Source: Methylobacterium durans (lineage in GTDB: Bacteria > Pseudomonadota > Alphaproteobacteria > Rhizobiales > Beijerinckiaceae). From it: a stretch of DNA of 64,000 nucleotides. Shown in pieces: positions 43,931 to 52,070 of the stretch. The notes beneath the pieces are model-generated. The model saw nothing but the letters and a program-made list of their open reading frames with translations, was not told the DNA's origin and did not search any database. The stretch is from contig NZ_CP029550.1 in NCBI RefSeq assembly GCF_003173715.1, positions 5,720,001 through 5,784,000 on the forward strand, written 5' to 3'. Position 1 is the first letter of the stretch; every line of letters starts with the position of its first letter. A program made the position numbers and the translations under genes.

Positions 43931-44908
43931 ATGGCACCCGAGATTTCCGACAGCGATTCGGGTCAAGCAACGATGATGGCGTGGCGGGTGCATGCGTTCG
44001 GCCCGCCGACGGTGATGACCTTCGAGAGCGTGCCCCGTCCCGATCCGGGCGAGGGCGAGGTGCTCGTCCGAGTGCACGCCGCCGGCGTCGGACCCTGGGA
44101 CGGCTGGGTCAGAGCGGGGCGAAGCGTCCTGCCGCAGCCTCTTCCCCTCACCCCAGGCTCGGACCTGTCCGGCACAGTCGAGGCTGTCGGCCCGGGTGTA
44201 ACCGGGTTCGCTGCCGGCGACGAGGTCTTTGGCGTGACGAACCCCAGATTCGTTGGCGCCTATGCCGAGTACGCCGTCGCCTCTGCCGCGATGCTGGCTG
44301 GAAAGCCGCGCTCGCTCACGCATGTCCAGGCCGCTTCCGTGCCCGTGATCGCCGTCACGGCCTGGCAGGGATTGTTCGAGCAGGCCCAACTCCAGTCGGG
44401 CCAAACCGTGCTCATCCATGGTGCGGCGGGTAACGTCGGGGCCTACGCCGTGCAACTCGCACGCCGAGCCGGCCTTCACACGATCGTGACGGCCGGAGGG
44501 GACGATCTCGCCTATGTCCGGAGCCTCGGCGCCGAGCAGGTGGTGGACTACCGCGCTCAGCGGTTCGAGGACGAGGTGCGCGATGTCGATGCCGTCCTCG
44601 ACTTGGTCGGAGGCGAGACGCAGAGCCGCTCGTTCAAGGTCCTGCGCCGCGGCGGCAGGCTGGTGTCCGCAGTCTCCCAGCCCGACCAGGCACGTGCCGA
44701 GCAGCACGGCGTCAGGGCGGAGTTCTTCCTGGTGCGGGTGACGACCGAGCATCTGTCGCTTCTTGCCGGGCTCCTCGATGACGGCGAGCTCAGGACACGG
44801 GTCGGAGCAGCGCTTCCGCTCGCGAGAGCGCGCGAAGCCCATCTGATGCTGGAAGGCGAGCAGGCAGCGCCCAAGGGCAAGATCGTGCTGCAGGTGCTGC
44901 CGGACTGA
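43931..44908 (+). CDS. NADP-dependent quinone oxidoreductase (MDR family)
   Basis: A 325-residue zinc-independent medium-chain reductase. GroES-like N-terminal domain with PGSDLSGTVEAVGPGV, nucleotide-binding motif VLIHGAAGNVGAYAVQLARR, and VLDLVGGETQSRSFKVLRRG. Lacks the Cys/His ligands of zinc alcohol dehydrogenases. Such proteins reduce quinones or enones with NADPH. Follows the cupin gene. Confidence 0.9.
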   Translation: MAPEISDSDSGQATMMAWRVHAFGPPTVMTFESVPRPDPGEGEVLVRVHAAGVGPWDGWVRAGRSVLPQPLPLTPGSDLSGTVEAVGPGVTGFAAGDEVFGVTNPRFVGAYAEYAVASAAMLAGKPRSLTHVQAASVPVIAVTAWQGLFEQAQLQSGQTVLIHGAAGNVGAYAVQLARRAGLHTIVTAGGDDLAYVRSLGAEQVVDYRAQRFEDEVRDVDAVLDLVGGETQSRSFKVLRRGGRLVSAVSQPDQARAEQHGVRAEFFLVRVTTEHLSLLAGLLDDGELRTRVGAALPLARAREAHLMLEGEQAAPKGKIVLQVLPD

Positions 44909-44934
44909 GCTGTCGCCGATTGCGTCCGCATGGC

Positions 44935-45486
44935 CTAGCTCGCGCCGAACAGAAGGCGCTGTGTAGCCACGGCGACGTTGATTTCGCGCATCAGGCTCTC
45001 GCCGACGAGCACGGCGTGCAGGCCGCTCTCGCGAAGGCGCAGCACGTCCTCGTGGCCGGCGATGCCGCTCTCGGCCACGGGGATGCGATCCTTCGGGATT
45101 CCGGGCGCAAGGCGGATCGCGGAGTCGAAGGAGACCTCGAAGGTCTTCAGGTTGCGGTTGTTGATGCCGATCAGGCGCGTGCCGAGGGGGATCGCCCGCT
45201 CCAGCTCCTCCGCGTCGTGCACCTCGACCAGCACGTCCATTCCGAGATCGTGCGCGGCCTCGACGATCGCGGCCGCCTCGTCGTCGTCGAGGCAGGCCAT
45301 GATCGCGAGCACGCAGTCGGCGCCCCAGGCCCGCGCCTCGAGCACTTGGTAGGGCTCGAACATGAAGTCCTTGCGCAGGACCGGCAGGGAGCAGGCCGCG
45401 CGGGCCTGCGCGAGGTAGTCCGGGCGGCCCTGGAAGGACGGTTCGTCGGTGAGCACCGAGAGGCAGGTCGCGCCGCCGGCCTCGTA
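44935..45486 (-). pseudogene. trpC: indole-3-glycerol-phosphate synthase, C-terminal part
   Basis: Begins [20 protein letters not shown] at the insertion edge and continues with [40 protein letters not shown] and [20 protein letters not shown], all conserved TrpC motifs of the (beta/alpha)8 barrel. TrpC converts CdRP to indole-3-glycerol phosphate in tryptophan synthesis. The N-terminal part is 2.2 kb away at 47683-47951. Joining them at the duplicated TA gives AAAYEAGG in frame. The gene is therefore cleanly interrupted, not eroded. Confidence 0.92.
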
Positions 45487-46336
45487 GGGTTTAAACCGAA
45501 CCAAGCTGTTGCGGGGTTTGCTGTTTTGTGATTCCCGGGGGCCGTTTGCGACCTGGAGGCGGCAATGGCGGACCTGTTCTGGCTCTCGGATAAGCAGTCG
45601 GCGGTGATCGAACCCTTCATGCCCAAGGACCAGCCCGGACCCGAGCGGAAGGACGACCGGCAGATCATCTCCGGCATCCTGCACGTGCTCACTTCGGGTT
45701 GCCGCTGGCGCGATTGCCCCTCCGCGTATGGACCTCGCACCACGGTCTACAACCGCTTCAATCGTTGGTCGCGGCGCGGCTTCTGGAAAGCAATGCTCGC
45801 CGCGCTGGCCAGGGCCGGATGGGCGGGTGACGCAGCCGCACTCGACAGCACCTACGTCCGGGCCCACCGCTCGGCGCACGGCGGGAAAGGGGGGCGAAAG
45901 CGCAAGCTATTGGCCCGTCGCGCGGCGGCCAGACGACCAAGATCCATGCGCTCACTGATGTCCTCGGTCGCCCTGGCGTCCTCCTGCTGACGCCCGGCAA
46001 TGCCAGCGACGTGACGACCGCCCCGGCGGTGTTGGCTGAGGCACCGGGCCGGATACAGCGTCTTGCCGCCGACAAGGGCTATGACGCGGACTGGCTGCGC
46101 ACTGAACTGCGGACGAGCGGCATCACGCCGGTCATCCCAGGCAAGCGTGGCCGCAAGCGACAGATCCGCCACGACAGGCGGCGCTACCGCGAACGCTGGC
46201 GTATCGAGGCGACCTTCAACCGCCTCAAAGACTTCCGGCGCATTGCCACACGCTACGACAAGCTTGCCCGCAACTACGCCTCAGCCATCGCAATCGCCGC
46301 CGTCATCACCTTCTGGTGCTGATCGAGTCCAAACCC
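45487..46336 (+). mobile_element. IS5-family (IS427-like) insertion sequence
   Basis: An 850-bp element starting GGGTTTAAACCGAACC and ending with the complement of GGGTTTGGACTCGATC, flanked by TA on both sides (45485 and 46337). Contains a two-frame transposase gene. Confidence 0.82.
45565..46322 (+). CDS. IS5-family transposase, two-frame
   Basis: First frame (45565-45990) begins [20 protein letters not shown] and includes [20 protein letters not shown] and [14 protein letters not shown] with the first catalytic Asp. After a run of six G at 45889-45894 the second frame continues [31 protein letters not shown] (second Asp) and [20 protein letters not shown] (Glu), ending FWC. This slip-site arrangement is normal for the IS427 group, where ribosomal frameshifting makes the full enzyme. 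Confidence 0.88.
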
Positions 46337-46338
46337 TA

Positions 46339-46704
46339 GCATAAGCTTGCCAAAGAGTTGTTATGTCTATGGATCGTTACCATACATTTTCTCGCTACCT
46401 TCGGTTCGCATGGAGGCGCGGCTCAGACCTTCATGCGTTGGGCCCATCTGGGGCCCGGGACTGTCTGCTGCAACTCGCGCAACAGCGATAAGGCGCCGAA
46501 GCTACCAATCTGCCTCTCACAAAGCTCGGCCCTAATCATGCTTTATCCGCGCGTGTCATGCGCCTGCGTCGGTTCAGCATGCGTATAAATACGTTGCGCC
46601 GACACAACATTGTATTTTTCAGAAACCGGCGCATTCCCTGCGTAGAATGCAAGAAATGGCAGTAAAAAGAGGCGGCTGCTCGTGCGAAGCGCCGCATGCA
46701 AGAA
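46339..46704. other. passenger segment, no gene seen
   Basis: Lower G+C than surroundings. Open frames at 46347-46588 do not look coding. No repeats recognised apart from the mini-element that begins at 46705. Confidence 0.35.
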
Positions 46705-46823
46705 CTAGAGCGTGTTATGGACTCGGGGCTAAGTGTCTGTAATCGCTCATAAACCCAGTTGTGCGCCGTGCATAAAACTCATTGCTGGTCAATGGTTTAG
46801 CGTTGATGGGTAACACGCTCTAG
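46705..46823. mobile_element. 119-bp MITE-like element with 13-bp inverted repeats
   Basis: CTAGAGCGTGTTA at 46705-46717 and TAACACGCTCTAG at 46811-46823 are perfect inverted repeats. Interior A+T-rich, non-coding. The outermost CTAG could be part of the repeat or a palindromic target duplication. No matching full-length IS is in the window. It abuts the 3' end of the Cys-rich gene. Confidence 0.65.
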
Positions 46824-46834
46824 CATTATAACGC

Positions 46835-47164
46835 TCAATCAGCATGACAATTGCGAGGGTTACAGTAATAACCTCGCTTGTAAACACACTCTTTGCGTCC
46901 CAAATCACCATCGCAAGAATAATCCCTAAAGTTCAAGAACATGGAACTGCTGGTTCCAAGCACATTTAGAAGCACATCGAAATCGGGATTACAAAGTACA
47001 GCTTTTGCATCTTGATAATAAAAGTGGGCAAGGCCTTCTTTTTTCATAGATATGCTCGAAATAAATCTCTCTAATTTTTCCTTGCCCATTCCGTCTAAGA
47101 ATATGTTGCTTTCACTCAGGATTTCGAGCACCTCTTCGGGGCTTTTAGCAGTACGTAAGCTCAT
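46835..47164 (-). CDS. low-GC small protein with Cys-rich C-terminus, 109 aa
   Basis: Starts MSLRTAKSPEEVLEILSESN after a strong GGAGG eight bases upstream. Residues 1-75 are an amphipathic helical region without signal peptide. Residues 81-109 carry four cysteines (84, 93, 101, 106) with spacing C-x8-C-x7-C-x4-C in DYSCDGDLGRKECVYKRGYY and CNPRNCHAD. A further Cys is at 58. The architecture of a soluble leader-like part and a compact, disulfide-capable tail is reminiscent of precursor peptides such as bacteriocins, but no export or modification gene is next to it. Codon use is A/T-rich compared with neighbours, indicating transfer with the composite element. Confidence 0.6.
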   Translation of the reverse strand: MSLRTAKSPEEVLEILSESNIFLDGMGKEKLERFISSISMKKEGLAHFYYQDAKAVLCNPDFDVLLNVLGTSSSMFLNFRDYSCDGDLGRKECVYKRGYYCNPRNCHAD

Positions 47165-47554
47165 GTTCCCCTCCTGCTTCTTTTCCGCTGCCGAGGCTGA
47201 GGAGGCTCGGAAGGCCAGTCGTTGTCCGCTCCGCCCGACGACGTCGGTATTCACGCGGTCAAAGCCTGACGGGCCGAGCACGACGACATCGGCCAGGACC
47301 TCGGCAGACCGGGTAATACCGGCGACCTCTCGCATGCCGCTCTAGTTGGGGATTTCGGCTGCGCAATTGTTCGTTCCATATATGGGGTACCCTTCTTATG
47401 CTTGGAAATCGCCCTGTGCCCTGACGGCCGTCAGGGCGGGCGCGCGGCCATCGGATTCTATTTCGACCCGCACTATGCCGATGGATGAGGCCCGCGCCGC
47501 AACGGGACAGAGCGTTTGGCTTGCGTCGATCATGTGCTGCGCGCTCAGGCGGGA
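47165..47554. other. passenger segment upstream of Cys-rich gene
   Basis: No gene accepted. The frame of the Cys-rich protein stays open upstream to 47335 but without coding character. The segment holds the 47418-47437 palindrome and presumably the promoter of the Cys-rich gene. Confidence 0.35.
47418..47437. promoter_or_regulatory. perfect 20-bp palindrome
   Basis: GCCCTGACGGCCGTCAGGGC is a perfect ten-base inverted repeat without a spacer. It lies 254 nt upstream of the Cys-rich gene start. Candidate operator or a small terminator-like hairpin without a T run. Confidence 0.35.
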
Positions 47555-47682
47555 CCGACCTTCAACCGCCTGAAAGACTTTCGCCGCATCGCGACCCGCT
47601 ACGATAAGCTCGCCCGCAACTACGCTTCAGCCGTCGCCCTGGCCGCCGTCATCGCGTTCTGGTGCTGATCGAGTCCAGACCC
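47555..47682 (+). mobile_element. IS5-family terminal remnant
   Basis: Contains the last 40 or so codons of an IS5 transposase ([20 protein letters not shown], ending FWC) and the terminal repeat, closely similar but not identical to the full copy at 45487. Both are in the same orientation. Confidence 0.85.
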
Positions 47683-47951
47683 TAGGCCGCCGCGAGCGTC
47701 GCCGGGTCGAAATCGGCCCGGATCAGCCCCTTCGAGGGCGAAGCCTTCTTCACCTCGGCGATCAGGGCCGGGCGCCCGGCCGCGATGTGGGCCGCGATGG
47801 CGTCCGCGAAGCCCCGCGGCGGGGGTTGCTCCACCGCACGCTTCTCCAAGGCCGCCGAAGGCAACCGTGCCTTGGCTTCCGCGATCTCGCGCCGCTTGTA
47901 GATCTCGATGCGTTCGAGCACGGACTGGGTGGCAGGGGCCATTTTGTGCAT
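47683..47951 (-). pseudogene. trpC: indole-3-glycerol-phosphate synthase, N-terminal part
   Basis: Starts [20 protein letters not shown] and includes [20 protein letters not shown], the conserved substrate-binding Lys/Ser-Pro-Ser-Lys motif. It ends FDPATLAAA at the TA where the composite element is inserted. No other trp gene lies nearby. Either this is a lost gene in a strain with another trpC, or the strain requires tryptophan. Confidence 0.92.
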
Positions 47952-48214
47952 CGGGTCCTCTGAACGTTCGCGACGACGAGGCCATCGAGCGTCGCCAAAG
48001 TCGCTACGACCGTCCGATGGCATCCATCTGGGCACAGTCCTTGTCGCGCGCTCCCGCTACAGCAGTGTTTCAGCTCCGAGGCTTGCTTCAATTTCTGCGG
48101 GCAACAGACATCGTCTTGTAACGCGACTTCCCGAGATCATGAGCAGGTCCCTCACAGCCTGGGCTGGGCGAGGCCGTTTTTGCAAAGCCGATCCGACAGA
48201 GGTTTTCGCAGACG

Positions 48215-48703
48215 ATGATCGATACCCTGATCCCCGAGCACCACGACCTCATCGACATCATGGGGCCGCGGATCTCGTTCGCCACGCCCGTCTCCGCCGA
48301 GGAGGGATACTGCGTGATCCTGTCGGTGGTCCCAGCCGGCGCGGTCATCCCGGTCCACAGCCATCCCGATCGGGAGACCCTCTACGTCATCGATGGCCGA
48401 CTGGAGGGCCTCCTCGGCAGCACATGGCAGACGTTCGGGCCCCGCAGCGTCATCGACGTTCCTGGTGGCGTGCCGCACGCGTTCCGCAACGGATCCGGGC
48501 AGGAGGTGACGGCGCTGCTCGTCACGACGATGCGGATGGGCCGCTTCTTCAAGGAGATCGGGCGGCCTGCGGCTAGATCGGCGACGCTCATACCTCCTGG
48601 TCCGGATCAAATTGCTGCCCTGGCCTCCGCCGCCAGACGCTACGGCTACCACCTGGGCACGGACGAGGATAATGCCGCGGTCGGGATCTATCTCGACGTC
48701 TGA
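48215..48703 (+). CDS. cupin-domain protein, 162 aa
   Basis: Starts MIDTLIPEHHDLIDIMGPRI. The cupin core has VIPVHSHPDRETLYVIDGRL (His-His-Glu ligands) and DVPGGVPHAFRNGSGQEVTA. No signal peptide, so cytoplasmic. C-terminal extension with ARRYGYHLGTDEDNAAVG. Similar to quercetinase-like or sugar-associated cupins; reaction unknown. Confidence 0.85.
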   Translation: MIDTLIPEHHDLIDIMGPRISFATPVSAEEGYCVILSVVPAGAVIPVHSHPDRETLYVIDGRLEGLLGSTWQTFGPRSVIDVPGGVPHAFRNGSGQEVTALLVTTMRMGRFFKEIGRPAARSATLIPPGPDQIAALASAARRYGYHLGTDEDNAAVGIYLDV

Positions 48704-48974
48704 GATCGGCCGGCGCGTGTACAGCGAGCGGCCTGCAGGGATTGCTCCGGGGCGTCAGCCATCGCCGCAGGTCCATCCCTGCCCCCGCTAGATGCAGCTC
48801 TACGTCACCGGGTTTCTGGTCCCAGCGTTGAGGTTCGGCGAGACCGTCGTCAGCCGCAACCTGCAAGCCCACCAAGTGTGTGGCATGCGCTACGCGATTG
48901 AGGCGGGCGGAGCGTGGCTCTTCGCATCTGTCTCACATAGTCCACAGCTCCGCGACACCGCGGATTTCCAGTTC
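48704..48974. other. intergenic, no gene seen
   Basis: Non-coding by inspection. An open frame at 48792-49034 runs through the leader repeat and is not accepted. The dispersed repeat copy B follows directly. Confidence 0.35.
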
Positions 48975-49066
48975 TGGCGGGAAAGTCAGGGACTTTGGCG
49001 GAGATCGAACGGTCCGCCTTGTTGCGGGCGATAGGCCGCAGCTCCAGTATCCTCCCTGCGGTGATC
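48975..49066 (+). repeat. dispersed leader repeat, copy B
   Basis: TGGCGGGAAAGTCAGGGACT then GGCGGAGATCGAACGGTCCG and CAGCTCCAGTATCCTCCCTG. It lies 80 nt before the intact alpha/beta hydrolase, so it may be its promoter or leader. Confidence 0.75.
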
Positions 49067-49144
49067 GTCTGCTGTCTGGACAATCATCAAGCAGACCCAT
49101 CGCGGAATGGCTCTCCCTACTCCGAATTACGGGAGGATTGTCCA

Positions 49145-50017
49145 ATGAGCACCATGACGACCAAGGACGGGACGCAGATCTTCTACAAGGATTGGTGTCC
49201 GAAGAACGCGGATTGGGGTCCGAGAGCGGAGGATTGGGGGCCCAGGGATGCGCAGCCGATCGTCTTCCATCACGGCTGGCCGCTGAGTGCCGACGACTGG
49301 GACAACCAGATGTTGTTCTTCCTCGGAGAAGGCTACCGCGTCATCGCCCACGACCGGCGCGGCCACGGCCGCTCCTCTCAGACGGCAACGGGCAACGAGA
49401 TGGACACCTACGCGGCCGACGTCGCCGAACTCGTCGCGGCGCTCGACCTGCAAAACGCCATCCATGTCGGCCACTCGACCGGGGGCGGCGAGGTCGCCCG
49501 CTACGTCGCCCGGGCGGAGCCGGGCCGCGTCGCCAAGGCGGTGCTGATCGGGGCCGTGCCCCCGGTGATGGTGAAGTCGGATACGAACCCGGGCGGCCTG
49601 CCGATCGAGGTGTTCGACGGCTTCCGCGCCGCGCTGGTGGCGAACCGGGCGCAGTTCTACCGCGACGTGCCCTCCGGCCCGTTCTACGGCTTCAACCGCG
49701 CGGGCGCGACGGTCTCGGAGGGGATCATCGGCAATTGGTGGCGGCAGGGCATGATCGGCGGCGCCAAGGCGCAGTACGACTGCATCAAGGCGTTCTCGGA
49801 GACCGATTTCACCGAGGACCTGAAGGCGATCGACGTGCCCGTGCTGGTGATGCACGGCACCGACGACCAGATCGTGCCCTACGCCGATTCCGCTCCGCTC
49901 TCGGCCAAGCTCCTGCCAAACGCCACGCTCAAGACCTACGAGGGCTACCCGCACGGCATGTGCACGACCCATCCCGACGTCATCAACCGCGACCTCCTGG
50001 CCTTCATCCGAGGCTGA
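49145..50017 (+). CDS. alpha/beta hydrolase (non-haem chloroperoxidase-like)
   Basis: A 290-residue arylesterase/chloroperoxidase-type hydrolase. Oxyanion loop [14 protein letters not shown], nucleophile [20 protein letters not shown], Asp in [15 protein letters not shown] and His in [20 protein letters not shown]. Near the N-terminus a 21-bp unit at 49190-49252 occurs three times in tandem, giving [14 protein letters not shown] and DWGPRDA where relatives have a single DWGPKDA. GGGAGG precedes the start Met. Remnants of the same gene start occur at 35892 and 61267 behind copies of the same leader repeat. Confidence 0.92.
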   Translation: MSTMTTKDGTQIFYKDWCPKNADWGPRAEDWGPRDAQPIVFHHGWPLSADDWDNQMLFFLGEGYRVIAHDRRGHGRSSQTATGNEMDTYAADVAELVAALDLQNAIHVGHSTGGGEVARYVARAEPGRVAKAVLIGAVPPVMVKSDTNPGGLPIEVFDGFRAALVANRAQFYRDVPSGPFYGFNRAGATVSEGIIGNWWRQGMIGGAKAQYDCIKAFSETDFTEDLKAIDVPVLVMHGTDDQIVPYADSAPLSAKLLPNATLKTYEGYPHGMCTTHPDVINRDLLAFIRG

Positions 50018-50040
50018 CGGCACATTCTCGCTACCGCCAT

Positions 50041-50077
50041 GTTGCAGGCGATGATTGCCCCGCCGGAGGCCTGCAAC
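50041..50077. terminator. hairpin after hydrolase gene
   Basis: GTTGCAGGC and GCCTGCAAC are perfect nine-base arms with a 19-nt loop, 24 nt after the stop codon. No T run follows, so termination is possible but not certain. Confidence 0.4.
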
Positions 50078-50307
50078 ATTCCTGTAACGCACTTGCATGA
50101 AACCGTGCGTCAGCGTCGTCCACCGATCGCTCGGTGCATTTCGGATGAGGTGCAACCTCTTCCGACTCGACCGCGAATTCATCCGGTCATCCTAGCCTGA
50201 GCGAGACGGCTGTCTCGGTGGCAGAGGAAGCAACGGTACGTCTTGGAAATATCTGGGCACCCCCGATGAATGTGACAGCGCTACCTCTCGAGCAGGTTGG
50301 CTCCACG

Positions 50308-51030
50308 ATGGAACTTCCGATCCGCGTGCTTGTGGTCGACGACGATCCTGCCATGCGCGATCTCCTCACGACCTACCTCGGCGAGCACGACGTCCAGGTG
50401 CAGACCGCCTCCAACCGCCAGGAGATGGCGGCGCGGCTGCGCGCAGGCGAGCCCCACCTCGTGATTCTCGACCTGCGCCTCGGCACCGACGACGGTCTGG
50501 CTCTGCTGCGCGAGATCCGCGCCCGCTCCGAACTTCCGGTCATCATCACCACCGGCCATCGCCGGGACGAAATCGACCGGGTGATCGGGCTCGAGCTCGG
50601 CGCGGACGACTATCTCGTCAAGCCGTTCAGCCCGCGCGAGCTCCTGGCGCGCATCCGGACGGTGCTGCGCCGGCAGGAGGCATGGCGGGCTGCCCAGCAG
50701 CAGGGCGGCACGTTCGCGACCTACCACTTCGACGGGTGGCAGCTCGCGACGCGGACGCGCCGGCTGACCGGCCCGGCCGGCGAGATGGTGATGCTGACGA
50801 AGGGCGAGTACGCGCTGCTGCTGGCCTTCGTGTCGGCCCCGCAGCGCCCCCTGACACGTGAACACCTGCTCCAGGCGACCCGCGTGCACGAGGACGTCTT
50901 CGACCGCAGCATCGACGTCCAGATCCTCCGGCTGCGGCGCAAGCTTGAGGCCGATCCCAGCCAGCCCCGCATCATCCTGACCGAGCGCGGCATCGGGTAC
51001 GTCTTCGCCCTGCCGGTGGCGGTGGAATGA
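50308..51030 (+). CDS. OmpR-family response regulator
   Basis: A 240-residue regulator starting MELPIRVLVVDDDPAMRDLL. Receiver with acidic pocket DDD, phospho-Asp in LVILDLRLGTDDGL, Thr in VIITTGHRR and Lys in DYLVKPFSPREL. Winged-helix domain with RTRRLTGPAGEMVMLTKGEY and RSIDVQILRLRRKLEADPSQ. A longer start at 50266 is possible. Its stop overlaps the cytochrome peroxidase start (ATGA), and that gene in turn overlaps the sensor kinase gene, giving a tightly coupled three-gene operon. It likely activates its own operon in response to the kinase. Confidence 0.92.
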   Translation: MELPIRVLVVDDDPAMRDLLTTYLGEHDVQVQTASNRQEMAARLRAGEPHLVILDLRLGTDDGLALLREIRARSELPVIITTGHRRDEIDRVIGLELGADDYLVKPFSPRELLARIRTVLRRQEAWRAAQQQGGTFATYHFDGWQLATRTRRLTGPAGEMVMLTKGEYALLLAFVSAPQRPLTREHLLQATRVHEDVFDRSIDVQILRLRRKLEADPSQPRIILTERGIGYVFALPVAVE

Positions 51031-52070
51031 GCCTGAGGAACTGGCTCCCGGGGGACGAGCGATCCGCAACGTCCAGGGCAGGAGGAGCTGGGGTGAGACC
51101 GAGCGTCGACTGGCTTGTTCGCGCCTGCCGACCTGCGCGTCCATGGGTGCTCTGCGCAGGGCTGATGGTTGCCGCAACCGCGCCTGCGGTTGCTCCTCCG
51201 CTCCCGGAAGCGACACCTCCTGCCGATCAGGAGCCGATCAGCCCGATCCCTGCCCCGCCGGCAGCCGATCCGCGTGTGCTCGCGCTCGGCGAGAGCCTCT
51301 TCGCGGACCCGCGCCTGTCAGGCGACGGAGCGCGCTCCTGCGCGTCGTGCCACGACACCCGCACCAACGGCGCGGACGGCCGCGTTCGAAGCTTGATGCC
51401 CACCGGCTCGGATCCTCCTTTCAACACGCCCACGGTCTTCAATGCGGCGCTGAGCTACCGGCTCGGTTGGGAAGGGCAGTTCCGAACCCTCGAGGAGCAG
51501 GCGGAGAGTTCGCTCGAAAGCCCCGACGTCATGGGAGCTCGCGTCGACGAGGTTGTGGTCCGCATTCGGAAGGATGCAAATCTGACGCGGCAGTTCCGCA
51601 GCACGTTCGGCCGGGATCCGAACCGGACCGACCTGCTCGACGCTCTGGCCACCTACGAACGATCGCTGCTGACGCCCGACAGCCCGTTCGACCGCTGGCT
51701 GCACGGCGACACGGCCGCCCTCTCAGCGGAGGAACTGAGCGGGTACGAGACCTTCAAGTCGCTGGGCTGCGTGTCCTGCCACCAAGGCGTGAACGTCGGA
51801 GCCAACCTCAAGCAGCGCCTCGGCGTCTTCCACCCCCTGTCGACGCATCGGCCCGAGGTTCTGCGGGTGCCGAGCCTCAGGAACGTCGCCACGACCTCGC
51901 CCTACTTCCACGACGGCAGCGCTGCCACGCTGCACGAGGCAGTCCGGCGGATGGCGAAGTCTCAGCTCGACCGGACACTGACGGACGGGCAGATCGACCA
52001 GATCGTCGCGTTCCTGCGGACCCTGACAGGGCGCTACCAGGGCAAGCCCCTGCGGCCGGCGACGCCATGA
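51027..52070 (+). CDS. dihaem cytochrome c peroxidase-like protein
   Basis: A 347-residue exported protein with two haem-binding sites, CASCH and CVSCH. After an unusually long basic N-region the export segment is PWVLCAGLMVAATAPAVA. Peroxidase/MauG-family motifs include GESLFADPRLSGDGARSCAS, FNTPTVFNAALSYRLGWEGQ and SLRNVATTSPYFHDGS. The enzyme would reduce hydrogen peroxide or carry out MauG-like oxidation in the periplasm. It is placed between the regulator and the sensor kinase and overlaps both by four bases. Confidence 0.9.
   Translation: MSLRNWLPGDERSATSRAGGAGVRPSVDWLVRACRPARPWVLCAGLMVAATAPAVAPPLPEATPPADQEPISPIPAPPAADPRVLALGESLFADPRLSGDGARSCASCHDTRTNGADGRVRSLMPTGSDPPFNTPTVFNAALSYRLGWEGQFRTLEEQAESSLESPDVMGARVDEVVVRIRKDANLTRQFRSTFGRDPNRTDLLDALATYERSLLTPDSPFDRWLHGDTAALSAEELSGYETFKSLGCVSCHQGVNVGANLKQRLGVFHPLSTHRPEVLRVPSLRNVATTSPYFHDGSAATLHEAVRRMAKSQLDRTLTDGQIDQIVAFLRTLTGRYQGKPLRPATP

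Larger units (their letters stand above)
45485..47684. mobile_element. composite-like IS5 structure inserted in trpC
   Basis: A 2.2-kb insertion flanked by TA at 45485-45486 and 47683-47684. The left part is a full IS5-type element and the right part a 128-bp terminal fragment of a diverged relative in the same orientation. A passenger of about 1.2 kb lies between (46339-47554), with a low-GC gene, a 119-bp mini-element and a 20-bp palindrome. The outer ends GGGTTT (left) and AGACCC (right) match the IS termini. Confidence 0.75.

Noticed and set aside
51143..52066. N-terminal extension of the DAHL kinase frame
   Set aside because: Overlaps the cytochrome c peroxidase in another frame, is Arg/Ala-rich, and the ATG at 52067 overlaps the peroxidase stop with a membrane segment right after it.
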